From Clavulina sp. PMI_390 (Eukaryota > Basidiomycota > Agaricomycetes > Cantharellales > Hydnaceae), in the NCBI GenBank assembly GCA_015039315.1, contig WIDE01000136.1:3267-58659 (forward strand): a stretch of 55,393 bases of DNA, given 5' to 3'. Below, piece after piece: positions 45,022 to 55,393 of this stretch. Under the pieces are notes generated by a model. It did not search any database. It was not told the origin of the DNA and worked only from the letters and a program-made list of their open reading frames with translations. Position 1 is the first letter of the stretch; every line of letters begins with the position of its first letter. A program made the translations under genes and the position numbers.

Positions 45022-47494
45022 ATGGCTACAGAAAATCCTGGGCAAGACCCATACTGTCCTACCACATCGCAGCCATATGCACCGTCGTCGATCTGCACCT
45101 CGAAAAATGAATCATACGTAAATCCACAGGTTCAAGTCGCTCCGAGGTTTGAATCGAAGGACTTGCATGATGGTTTCTTTCTATTCCTCTTCGTATCTCA
45201 GGTACGGTTGACGAAACGCTGGCCGTCTTCAATGCGCATGGGGAGCTAATTATAAGGGATTATAGCTATTTGGGTTCCTAGGATGGTCAGGATATGTATT
45301 GCACCACTGGGCTAAGTTGAAGGGTGATTTTTGTGGCTGGACATCGACGGAAACGTTAACTGACAGTGTCATCATTCCACAGGTAATGCCGGAGGAGGCG
45401 CCCATTTAGAGCCCATCTCTTTCACTCTCGATCGGTGCGTCTTTGGTATCCCTCTCGACTAGCCCTGACACTGCTGATATAGCTGCTTCTGATTAGCCAT
45501 ACCGCCTACCTCCTCTTGATGATTACTGGGTGTGCACTCCTTCTGTCGATTGTATACCTTCTGGTCGCTAGGGCGTTCACAAAGAAGATTATGCATATCA
45601 CACTCGTGCTATCGTATGTGTCAAGCTCTCCCATTTGAGCCTAGTTCTCACTGTCTTTCCTCGTTGCAGGAACGTACTCAATATCGGGATCGCCGCCTAC
45701 CTTTGGGCTGAGGGATATCGGAGCGGCGCGGCTGTCGTCACCGCTATGTAGGCCCCTCTCCTACGAAAATCTAAAGATTTCCTTTCGCTCACAATGATCA
45801 TGATTGGTATAGTGCCTTGATAGGAATCGTCACGTATGGCCTCAGCCTCCGCCGTATTCCTCTAGCTTCACTTCTCTTGCAAATAGTCATGGATATTGCG
45901 AAACACCATCCGGCCGTCTATCTGGTTGCTTTTTCTGCTCTATTCCTATCAGCTGGCCTGAGCACGTACGTCCGTTCTTGCTCGGAACAAGCGACCTCCA
46001 TGATGACGATCGATAACAGGTTGTATACTTTTGCCATCATTGCCACATATGGGAGCTATCACCCCGGCGAGAAAAGTGCGTCCTTCCCTCTTTCCCAGAG
46101 TCCAACTACGCATTTTCCATGTTAATATTTCTACTAACATCTATAGCTTGCACTGCTAATGATTCATGTTCGGTAGGTCCCACTATTACCCAGAGTCCCT
46201 TGATTCTGTTTCTGAATCGTTGCAATTATTCTAAAGACCAAAATTGTAACTGGTATGACCCTATACCTCACATTCTCGTTCCTTTGGACATCCCAAGTTA
46301 TCGGAAACACAGCACTCGCCACGCTCGCTGGAGGACCATTCGGATCATGGTATTATCTGGGGCCGAAAAGCAGCTCGGGGACTGGAATGGTATGATAAAG
46401 TCGCGCACACATCTTCGGTAGAGTGATATGCTGAGATCCGTTATCTCTAGGGTTCACATACTACTATCCATGCTCTGGGAAGGGCGTTCAAGTCACTAGG
46501 TTCCATCGCGTTTGGGTCTCTTGTAGTGACGATTCTAGAGATGATGAGAGCGTTGACAGGAATGCTGACCAGTCCTGGCGCTGGTTATGCAACGGTCGAT
46601 GAGCGTAAGCGATCTGGTTCTACACCTTCGTGTCGATGGAGACCTTACATTGTAATTCCTATCGGTCAGCGTGTTCTATTCTCTGTTTGCTTTGCGTTCA
46701 ATGCTTCGTTGGTCGTGAGTTTCGCCTTCGCCTTGGCCGTTCTACGATCCTATTAACCAAGCATGATACATACTGATCTTTGGCGCAGTGTTTGAGTACT
46801 TCAACCGTTATGCGTACATCGAGATCGCACTGTATGACAAGGGATACATCACGGCTGCCAAGGATTCTTGGAAGCTGTTCCAAGATCGAGGTGCGTTTTC
46901 TTGTTCTTCTGAGTAGCTCTTCTCCCTTCGATAACCATCCAATCCATGTCGATTAGGTGTCAATGCAATCATCAATGATTCTCTCGTCAATGCGGCTCTA
47001 TTGTGGGGCGCGTACGCGATTGGCATCCTTTGCACGCTTTTCGCATACGTTTATCTCCATTACGTTCACCCATCGTATAACGCAAGTGGCGACTACACGG
47101 CTTTGATTATGCTCTTTGCATTCTTGATTGGTTTCCAGTGTTGTAAGCCCCCCGTCCGCTCTTGTGCATCGCCGGATATAGTATGTATTGACTGTGCTTA
47201 TCACCTAGTCATTACGATGGCAAGCGCGATCGAGGCAGGCGTTTCAACTCTGTGAGTATTAGGTTTCCCTGGAGAAGTTTCCCATGAGTCGGTCGCTGAT
47301 CCCCGTGCTTCACCCAGATTTGTGGGACTCGCCGAAGACCCTGAAGTACTCTCGATAGGGGCTCCAGAACTTTTCGCGGTGAGCTGAAATCTCCCGAACC
47401 TTCCAGTTATTTTAAGGAATCCTTATATTGCCCTCTGATGTAGATGATTGCGGAGAAGTACCCCCAGGTCGTCGAGGGCGTCCCACGTTCATAA
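45022..47494 (+). CDS. PNS1: PNS1/CTL-type choline transporter-like protein, copy 1
   Basis: Sixteen-exon model, 504 residues: 45022-45201, 45266-45323, 45383-45434, 45497-45613, 45670-45747, 45813-45965, 46020-46075, 46147-46172, 46237-46389, 46451-46604, 46670-46714, 46789-46890, 46957-47142, 47209-47251, 47318-47378, 47444-47494. A short proline/asparagine-rich cytosolic N terminus is followed by about ten hydrophobic helices. CTL/PNS1 marks include GGPFGSWYYLGP, RAFKSLGSIAFGSL, then EYFNRYAYIEIAL and a late GLAEDPEVL...YPQVVEG. PNS1 is a plasma-membrane protein of the choline transporter-like family whose substrate in fungi is unclear. Against copy 2, exon 12 is 12 nt shorter at its 5' end, so CIEGMVEYF is replaced by LFEYF; the frame stays open. 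It looks functional. Confidence 0.85.
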
Positions 47495-48177
47495 TATGCA
47501 TCACGGGCACTATTTATGGACCTGTCTCCCCTGTTTATTCTCATGGAAATGTTTTATTTTTTGGATGTTACCCCTGTACCGTTTCGATGGTTCCTTCTGG
47601 TTGGGAACGCGTGAAACCCATGGTTTCCAGGCTAGGTGCTATACTGTCAGAGTCTATCACACAGCCATTCGGAAGCACAGCAGACATGTGCTCATCCACA
47701 AATCGTCATGATCATCAGCGGCACCAATCGTATAACCAACTTGACGATTTGCAGAGGGAATGAAAAGACTATTTGACTCAGCTTGGGTGTTATTTAGCAG
47801 TATTTATCTCGATCTCCGTCCAAACATCACGGATCAATTGCAAATCCGAGATGGGCTTGGCTGAGGACCCAACTGAATACACAGCCTCAGCACGACCGCG
47901 ACGACCATCAGCCCCGTCATATCAGCGTTCTCTGATCAGAGCCCACAGGTTCTTCAGTAAGCGTCCCTTATTAGCCCCGGGCTCCAACAGTTCTGACCAC
48001 CACTGCCTCGCTGTCTCCCGTCTCCTGTCTGTTTTCCTCTTTTTTCTTTTCTTTTTTAGCTACCGCTGGGCGGTCTCGGCTACAAACTTCCGTCCCCCGA
48101 ACCTAATCTAGACAGTCGCGCTTAATCTCCTCCCAACCTCCCTCGCTCTTCGCTCCTCCTTGCACTTGCACGCCATT
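47495..48177. other. Intergenic between transporter copies
   Basis: About 680 nt with the 3' flank of copy 1, the duplicated block 47813-47892, then a C/T-rich leader before copy 2. No gene seen. Confidence 0.55.
47813..47892 (+). repeat. Duplicated 5' flank, transporter copy 2
   Basis: Partner of 44727-44805, about 290 nt upstream of the copy 2 start. Sequence between this block and the ATG has diverged and is C/T-rich. Confidence 0.65.
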
Positions 48178-50703
48178 ATGCAAAACTCAGGGCAGGGTAA
48201 CTACTATCCTCCACCAAACGCTCCGTACAACCCCTCGTACAACCCATCGTACAATCCTGGCCCATCACAGCCATACGCGCCATCGTCAACATATCCTCCT
48301 AAGAACGAGTCTTATGTTCCCCCGCAAACACAAGACACCCCGCGCTTCGAGTCGCAAGGGTTGAACGATGTCTTCTTCCTGCTACTCTTCGTTGCTCAGG
48401 TAGGGTCGAACATTGTGCTGCTGCGCATCCTCGTGCACAACACTCATCAGGCGCAATAATAGTTACTAGGATTCCTGGGATGGTCTGGCTATGTCCTCTA
48501 TAACTGGGTCAAGTCTGGAGGTCAGCTTCGTGAATCAAGAACGCCAGGCACCTCGACTGACAGTGCTGCTTCTTGGTATCAGGGAATGGTGGTGGCGGCC
48601 TTGGCAACAATTCTGGCTCCGTCTCGTTCACACTTGACCAGTGAGTGTATATTTAGGTCACCGCCTGCCCCACACGTGTTTTACTGACTCAGTTACGATC
48701 CATAAGACACACCGCCTACCTCCTGTTGCTTATCACGGGATGCGCGCTTCTACTCTCCATTGTCTATCTGATCATTGTCAGGGCGTTCACGAAGATCATC
48801 ATGCACATTACGCTCATCCTCTCGTACGCACGCCGCTCCTCGCATCTGAGATCTAGGTCTTGACAACTACCCTTTTTTATAGGATCCTTCTCAATATCGG
48901 GATCGCTGCCTACCTCTGGTATGAGAAGTACTACAGCGGTGCCATTGTCGCCACTATTTTGTGAGCTCAACTGCCTACCATCTTGTGGCAAAGCCCTTCT
49001 GATCATTATCACTGGAACAGCGCTGTACTCGGAGTTCTAGGCTACTGGGCTGGTCTCTCAAGGATTCCATTGGCCTCGCTTCTCTTGCAGATTGTGATGG
49101 ATATTGCGAAGCATCATCCGGCGGTGTATATTGTTGCCTTCGTCTCCCTCTTCTTGTCTGCGGGCCTCAGCACGTACGTCCATTCACTTCTTGGCCTGAA
49201 ATTATCTCTGAACTAACCGTCCATCTTAGGTTGTACAACTTTGCAGTTATTGCAACTTACGGGAGGTATCATCCCGGCGAGAAGAGTGAGTTGTCTTCAA
49301 GTCAAGGAACTGAATTCATGCGCTAATCTTGCAATCCAACCCTGTAGCATGCACCGCTGATAATTCGTGTTCGGTGAGCTACCCTCCAAAAAATGCGATG
49401 AGCAGGACAGCATTTTCTAATCCTCTTTTTTTTTTATCCCTCTAGAGCGCAATTGTGACTGGTATGACCATCTACCTCACGTTTTCATTCCTCTGGACAT
49501 CCCAAGTTGTCGGAAACATGGCTCTCGCCACCCTCGCTGGGGGGCCATTTGGGTCTTGGTACTATCTGGGACCGAAGAATAGCGCTGGAACCGGCATGGT
49601 AATGACAAAGTTTCGCCTACTTTGGTCAGCAAGTGGACTCACGCATGTTTTCACTGTAGGGTTCGCACACGACTATCAACTCTCTCGGAAGGGCATTCAA
49701 GTCGATGGGCTCCATCGCGTTTGGATCTCTTATCGTGACGATCCTTGAGATGATCAAGATGTTGATGCACGCATTGAGGAATTCGGCTCAGCAGGATGAT
49801 CAACGTAAGTACTGGATATTTGAATCATACTTTTGCCTCTGGTAAACCTCGTTCTCATTCTTTTTTTCTATATCGGGTAGCTCTGCTCGCCCTTCTTGCA
49901 TGCTGCGCGGAATGCTTCATCGGATGTGAGTTCTTGCATCTTTCATCTCACGAGAACTCGAACTAAATGCTAATGCTCAATCCAGGCATCGAGGGGATGG
50001 TCGAGTATTTCAACCGCTACGCCTATATCGAGATCGCGTTGTACGGAAAAGGATACATTACCGCTGCCAAAGATACCTGGAGGCTGCTGCAAGACCGAGG
50101 TACACTTTCTCATGCATCACCACGACGAGAGCTACTTTTCCTAACACTTTTCGACATTAGGTCTTACTGCGCTCGTCAATGATTCTCTCGTCAATATGGC
50201 GCTCACGTGGGGTGCTTATGCCGTCGGTATTCTGTGCACGCTCTTTGCGTACCTCTATCTCCGTTATACGCACCCGGCGTACAACGAGAGTGGTAACTAT
50301 ACTCCAGTCGTTATGCTCTTTGGCTTCTTGATTGGGTTCATGTGCTGTAAGCGTCAATTTCTCCGAACATTTGATTATGATTATGCTAACCTTGACTGCT
50401 TTCTAGCCATCACAATGACAAGTGCGCTCGAAGCAGGTGTATCAACGATGTAAGTCATAGATCCCATTATATCCTGCGCTGGTTTTCTCGCCATGTAGTT
50501 TCATTTGCTAACATTGCTTTTCTCTCTCAGATTCGTAGGCCTTGCAGAAGACCCTGAAGTACTTGCGATCCGAGCACCGGAACTTTTCGCGGTACGTCGA
50601 GACATCACGACTCCAATCTGGTACAAAATGTTCTAAATTCACTTTACTTTTGTAGATGATTGCGGAGAGGTACCCACAGGTCGTCGAAGGCGTTAACCAA
50701 TAA
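48178..50703 (+). CDS. PNS1: PNS1/CTL-type choline transporter-like protein, copy 2
   Basis: Sixteen-exon model, 520 residues: 48178-48399, 48463-48520, 48583-48640, 48707-48823, 48883-48960, 49021-49173, 49230-49285, 49348-49373, 49446-49598, 49660-49804, 49881-49925, 49986-50099, 50161-50346, 50407-50449, 50531-50591, 50656-50703. Ten of the sixteen exons have the same length as in copy 1, so the pair arose by tandem duplication with introns in place. The N terminus contains three NPSYNPSYNPG-type repeats absent from copy 1. Membrane helices and family motifs follow: GGPFGSWYYLGP, RAFKSMGSIAFGSL, LLACCAECFIGCIEGMVEYF, GLAEDPEVL. It should sit in the plasma membrane; the transported molecule is not known. 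This copy keeps the fuller CIEGMVEYF motif and is the better family match. Confidence 0.88.
48220..48258 (+). repeat. NPSY-coding tandem repeat
   Basis: Three 12-nt units coding Tyr-Asn-Pro-Ser (TACAACCCCTCG, TACAACCCATCG, TACAATCCTGGC) in the first exon of transporter copy 2. Copy 1 lacks the array, so it is a recent difference in the cytosolic tail. Confidence 0.7.
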
Positions 50704-51168
50704 TGACACATCACGATGTTTTCCCTTGAGTCTCCTTTGTCTTGCCTGTGCCCTCTCTCTCTCTCTCAACTCTTCACGAATGGACAGTTTTGATTTTCTT
50801 GAATGTTTCCAGTTTCCCTGTTATGATGCCCAATTGCATTGCAGCTCTTGTCAAATAATACCCGATTTCTCTTTCTCGTGAACAAGTGCGCAACGCTGGG
50901 GTGACAACGCGAGCTGTCACGGTCCATCCCTAAGCTTTCCGGGAGGTTGACTTCTTACACTTCGGCGGGTCATTTAGAAACCCGTGAAACATGTGAAAGT
51001 GACCCGAACTTATAATTTGATAATCGGTGATCAGCACAAGGAGGAGCAGCGACAACCACCTAAGAGCCAGCACGTGACGATTTCATTTAGCTGTCTGAGA
51101 CATTCCCAGTCTCGCGTCCAGAACCTACGGATAGTAGTGATTCCCCGACTTGTTTAGAAGAACCGACA
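50704..51168. other. Intergenic
   Basis: About 465 nt between transporter copy 2 and the third gene pair. Contains a CT-repeat run near 50755-50768 just after the stop region. Promoter of the next F-box gene expected. No gene seen. Confidence 0.5.
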
Positions 51169-53103
51169 ATGAATCCACTCTCATCTGCAGCTCCTTCGAT
51201 GGCTGGCGATCGACCTCAAGCACAAGAACTCAATCTGACATCCCTGCCCGACGACGTCCTCATTAACATCTTCTCCCAGTCCCTCACCCCCGTAGACGTA
51301 ATCTCCCTCAGCCATGTGAGTGGTATATCTCTGCTTTAAAGCTCATGCGCTGAACGCACCTTACCTAGACTTCCCAGATGCTCCGCTCGTTTACAAGCCT
51401 TGACGTCATCTGGCGAAGGGCTCTACTTTATCGACCTGCTCACATCCCAAATTTCCTCCCTCTCCATTTTTCGGACCTTTCGGGCACCTCTGCGACTAGA
51501 GGGGCCCAAACTCCTACTATGGAAGGTTATACTTCCGTCGAAGTCGCGCACGACCTATCACACCCTTCTCCTTCCTCCCTCCGCGAAAAGTACTTCGATG
51601 CTCTACGAGCTCGAAAAGCACTTTGTGAGCCGAATGTATGTATAGAGAAAACCAAACTAGTCGTCGACTTTGAACCACAGTATCGGGTGCGTGGAATGGG
51701 GCTCACCATTGCAGGGGAGGTTTTCTGGGTGTGTTTCGATCAAAGTATTCAATTATTTGATCTACGCGGCCCCAAGATTATCAGCTATAACGTCGAGCTT
51801 TCCGATGCTGGTGATAGTACTCCACCTATCAGAGATTATAGGCCGATGTGGCCTATCGTCGAATTCGGCCGCTGGCGGGAGGAAGAAGGTGTCGTATTAG
51901 TCGCTAACTCGTTGTGAGTTCCTCATCTACTTGTATAATGGATGTTTCCGTCAACATTCGAACTCATTTATCTCCAGGAATAGGAAACGGCTGGAGGTTT
52001 TCTTTCAGCCGATGCGTCGTCGCAATATCGGTGACGACCCTGAGACTGTCTCACAGCCAGTCTTCATGTACCAAATCAAACTCCCCTCGATAGCAAAAAA
52101 GGTCTCTATTTCCGGACAATACTTGATTGTCTTCATGAGAAGCACCTTGAAGATAATTGATATGACATCACCGAAAAGGGTGTTTTTGCTCCAGAAAACG
52201 GTTCGTCCTGATATATGACAACAATCTATAGGCCTAACTGACCAGGTTGTACATACGCTGTAGCCGCATCCAGAAAATTTATTGTGTGAAGTATTCAACG
52301 ATGAATTTCTTCTGACATCAGAAACAAGGAGCTCTTCGCCTACGTCAACAGCAACAATTTACCCCCTCCATGCGTTCCAGGACGATGGTGGTTCATTGGA
52401 ACGCACCTATGCTAGATCAGGGTTCCTTGACGGGCAGCTTCTTTCGATCCCGCGCTCGCTCTCGTTCAACGCGGCTACATCACACGAGGATATGTGCTTC
52501 TGGGTCCATCGCACGGATCAGGACTCGTATGATCCCTTGCGCGTCAAGTTCGTCAGAGCGTCTACAAATCTCTCCAATCTTCCAAATCGCTCGAGAGGCT
52601 CTACTTTCTCGCATGAATACCCGATCGAGCTTCTATATCCTGAGCTAAAGCAGCCGTTCCTTACGAGGAGTGTGTCAAAGCAGGCTGCGCGCAAAGTGCA
52701 TAAAACCCCTACCGAGGTATTGGAGCGGGTGGCTGTTCGCGACGTCTCATCCGTCCAAGGGTGTGACCGATTGCTGAGTGTCATATCTAGTTGCTCAACT
52801 GTGAGCGAGCGCATCATTCTCGAGGATTTGGGCCTGCACGGCGAACGCTGGACAATCGTTGTCACTGGAGTTGCGCCGGATGGGGAGTCACTCGTCCACA
52901 AGTCGTTATTCGTGCTCAACACCTCTGGAGACCAGATGGAAATCCTTAGTGACGGGGACCGCAAGCAATTCGCGTGGAATGAAGCGTCGGGAAGAATCGC
53001 AATCAAGTCATGGGAAGAGCTGGATGACGAAGAGGGAGCATCAGAGTCCCCAGCGACCATTCGTCTGTATCAGCTACGTTCAGCCACCGCCACCGAGACA
53101 TAA
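51169..53103 (+). CDS. F-box protein, second family, copy C
   Basis: Four exons, 51169-51315, 51378-51913, 51978-52200 and 52264-53103, giving 581 residues. The F-box lies at the N terminus: ELNLTSLPDDVLINIFSQSL and PVDVISLSHMLRSFTSLDVIW, split by intron 1. The remainder looks like a beta-rich propeller-type domain, with blocks such as GEVFWVCFDQSIQLFDLRGP, FMYQIKLPSIAKKVSISG and FAWNEASGRIAIKSWEELDD. Such proteins are presumed SCF substrate adaptors, but the target is unknown. This family is different from copies A/B upstream. The related copy D follows about 320 nt downstream. I chose the first ATG that leads into the F-box; the alignment with D begins near it. Confidence 0.82.
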
Positions 53104-53421
53104 TGCTGATCATTACGCCAAAATCGATCGCTTTCCGAGCTATGTATTGAAAGCTCAGCAACCCATGCCCTCGTATTGGAATCCCTCACAATGGGCCTGG
53201 CAGAGGCACCGTTGGACTCGTCAGGCGGTATATGAGATGTGCGCGCCACCGCATAGGGTATTGTAGGTAAAGAGAAAAGGAAGGTAGGCATCACCAAGCA
53301 ATAGATGATTTTAGCGTACCACAGACTTCCCAAACGAGAATTTGTAAGGCTGAACTTGTGTGTGACTGGCTCGAACAAATGTTCGCTCTTGGGTGCTTCC
53401 TCGGACCGTTTGACCCACTCG
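53104..53421. other. Intergenic between copies C and D
   Basis: About 318 nt containing the 3' flank of copy C and the promoter of copy D. An upstream ATG at 53305 is in frame with copy D and would add about 39 unconserved residues. Confidence 0.5.
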
Positions 53422-55340
53422 ATGATGAGCTCACTACGTTCCCCAGCTCTCCCGACTGCCTCTGATCGACTTCGGAGACGAGAGCTCAATCTGACCTCCC
53501 TCCCTGAAGATGTCCTCATCAATATCTTCTCGTACCCTCTATCCCTAGCGGATATGATCTCACTCAGTCATGTTAGTGATGTATTTCTGATCTGCACATC
53601 ATGCACTGACCGGACTATACCTAGTCCTGTCGATTGCTCCGCTCTTTGACAGCCCTGGACGTAATCTGGCGGACTGCATTGCTTCATCGGCCACCTCACA
53701 TCCCCAATTTCCTTCCTCTCCATTTCGGGGATCTCCTGAATCCCAATTCGACTGGTCAAGTTCAAACACCCACTATGAAGGGTTATACTTCAGCGGAAGT
53801 TGGGCAAGATATATCATATCCGTCTCCTTTCTCGCTTCGAGAGAGGTACTTTTGTGCTCTACGAGCGCGAAAGGCTCTCTGTGAGCCGGATGTATGCATG
53901 GAGAAGACCAAGCTGGTCGTGGATTTTGATCCACATCATAAGGTTCATAGTATGGGTTTCACCATTTCAGGGGACATTTTTTGGGTGTTCTTTGATCAGA
54001 GGATGGAATTATTTGACCTGCGCGGCCCAAAGATCATCGCCTATAACATCGAGCTGTCCAGCACTGGTGACAGCACTCCGCATACCTGAGACTACAGGCC
54101 GATGTGGCCTGTCGTGGAAATGGGCCGCTGGCGAGATGAGGAAGGTGTCATATTGGCCGCGGGTTCTTTGTGAGTAATGCGAGTGCTTGCAGAACACATG
54201 CGACGATCAGTCGAAGCTCACTTTCCCTTAGGAATCAAACAGGACTCGAGTTCTTCTTTCAGCCTATGACCGTTTCACACCAAACTCCGACTGTCAGTGA
54301 CGACTTGAAGAACCTCTCCCAGCCGGTCTTCATGTACAAGATTGGCCTCCCTTCGATGCCCAAAAGTGTCTCTGTTTCTGGACACTATGTCATTGTATTG
54401 ATGCAAGACAGACTGAAGATAATCGACCTAACCTCACCGTCGAGGACTTTTTCATTGCGACAAACGGTTCGTCCTCATATATTGTGTCAATAACTTTATC
54501 TAACAAGGTTATATCCCGATTTAGCCACCATCATCCTCATTGAAATGTGAGATCATAAATGAAGAGTTCCTTCTGGTGTCAGAAAAAAGACATCATTCAT
54601 CAGCAGTGACACGTTACTCTCTGCATGCACTCCTTGATGACGGTGGTGCTTTGGGGGACATATATGCGGGGAGCGGCTTCTTTGTCGGGGAGCTTCTGTC
54701 GATCCCTCACTCAGTCTCATTCGATGCAGCCTCATCACAAGCAGAGCTGTTCCTCTGGCTCCACTGCACCGATCGGGGATTCTTTGAATCTACTCGCGTG
54801 AAGGGTATCCGAGCTTCCACTAGCCTCTCTAATCTTCCAGATCATTCGAGAGGGTCTTCTCTCTTGAGGGCTTATCCGATCGAGATTTTGTATTCCCAGC
54901 TGAAATATGCACCCCTTTGGTGGGATGAGTCAACGGGAACGTCAGAAGATATCCTCGAACGAGTGGCTATTCATAGTATCTCGTCGCTACAAGGATACGA
55001 TCATTTGATCAGTGTGGTCTCTACGCACTCATCTCTAGATGAGAATACTCTTCCTGAGCATCTAGTCGACCTGCTTGGCGAACGCACAACAATCGTCGTC
55101 ACTAGGGTTGCGCCAAATGGAAAATCTCTGGTCCACAAGCAGATATTTGTCCTTAACACCTCCGGAGACCAGAAGAAACCCATCACAGACAGGAGTCGTA
55201 AAGAATTCGCGTGGAATGAAGCTTCAGGCAGGATTGCAGTCAAGTCATGGGAGGGGCTGGATGACGAACGTACGGGCTCAAAATCCCCCACAACCATTTG
55301 CCTGTATCATCTGAGCTCGATCTCCATCGAAAAAACGTAG
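53422..55340 (+). pseudogene. F-box copy D with in-frame stop
   Basis: Copy D matches copy C exon for exon: 53422-53571, 53625-54169, 54232-54466 and 54525-55340. The F-box (ELNLTSLPEDVLINIFSYPL and DMISLSH) and downstream blocks are well kept. In exon 2, where copy C reads PPIRDYRPMW with AGA for the Arg, copy D has TGA at 54087-54089, then continues in the same frame as DYRPMW to a normal C terminus. As written the product stops after about 204 residues and keeps only the F-box and the start of the propeller-like part. All other splice sites and frames are intact, so the break is young, or it is a sequence error. No intron can remove the stop: the only GT...AG pair spanning it is 31 nt and shifts the frame. 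Confidence 0.7.
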
Positions 55341-55393
55341 ATTTACCCATTGCACCTTAGATTCGATTGCCCTCTGGCGTATGCATTGATCAG

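Noticed and set aside
45022..47494. Transporter copy 1 as a pseudogene
   Set aside because: An apparent frame break at exons 11-12 vanished once the exon 11 start was placed at 46670; the whole model is open.
1..55393. GATC at both ends as terminal repeats of a mobile element
   Set aside because: Only a few bases match, and the interior is ordinary chromosomal genes. A restriction-cut clone or chance explains it better.

Overview
The window looks like chromosomal DNA from a filamentous basidiomycete, most likely an Agaricomycete (inference). It carries a chromodomain elongation factor 3, which is a fungal protein. Genes are cut by many introns of about 50-70 nt, and there are expanded F-box, cytochrome P450 and secreted-enzyme genes. 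I rebuilt gene models by hand from splice signals, reading phase and known family motifs. Every CDS model except the final pseudogene closes in phase from start to stop.

Layout. 1-8 kb, all minus strand: a C2-domain/proline-rich protein of the Inn1/Fic1 cytokinesis type, the Golgi transport protein GOT1, a cytochrome P450 and a small lipocalin-like protein. 8-20.4 kb is sparse and holds one convincing gene, a homeodomain transcription factor with about 5 kb of gene-free upstream sequence and an intron of about 2.3 kb. 20.4-34 kb is dense housekeeping: elongation factor 3 (minus, 20 exons) divergent from a secreted 5'-nucleotidase, then a small coiled-coil protein (possibly Mug135-like) divergent from SMC6 (30 exons).

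34.5-55.4 kb is an accessory region built from three tandem gene pairs: two F-box proteins, two PNS1/CTL-type membrane transporters, and a second F-box pair whose distal copy has an in-frame stop. A secreted type-B carboxylesterase/lipase and a Ser/Pro-rich protein of unknown function lie between them. In the first two pairs part of the 5' flank is duplicated with the coding region.

I saw no operon-like or defence-type system, CRISPR array, rRNA or confident tRNA. The most unusual signals are the very small exons (4, 6, 6, 8, 12, 13 and 17 nt) needed to restore conserved motifs in the lipase, SMC6 and EF-3, two GC-AG introns, the outsized intron and upstream region of the homeobox gene, and the run of three duplicated pairs. 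All splice sites are read by eye without transcript data.
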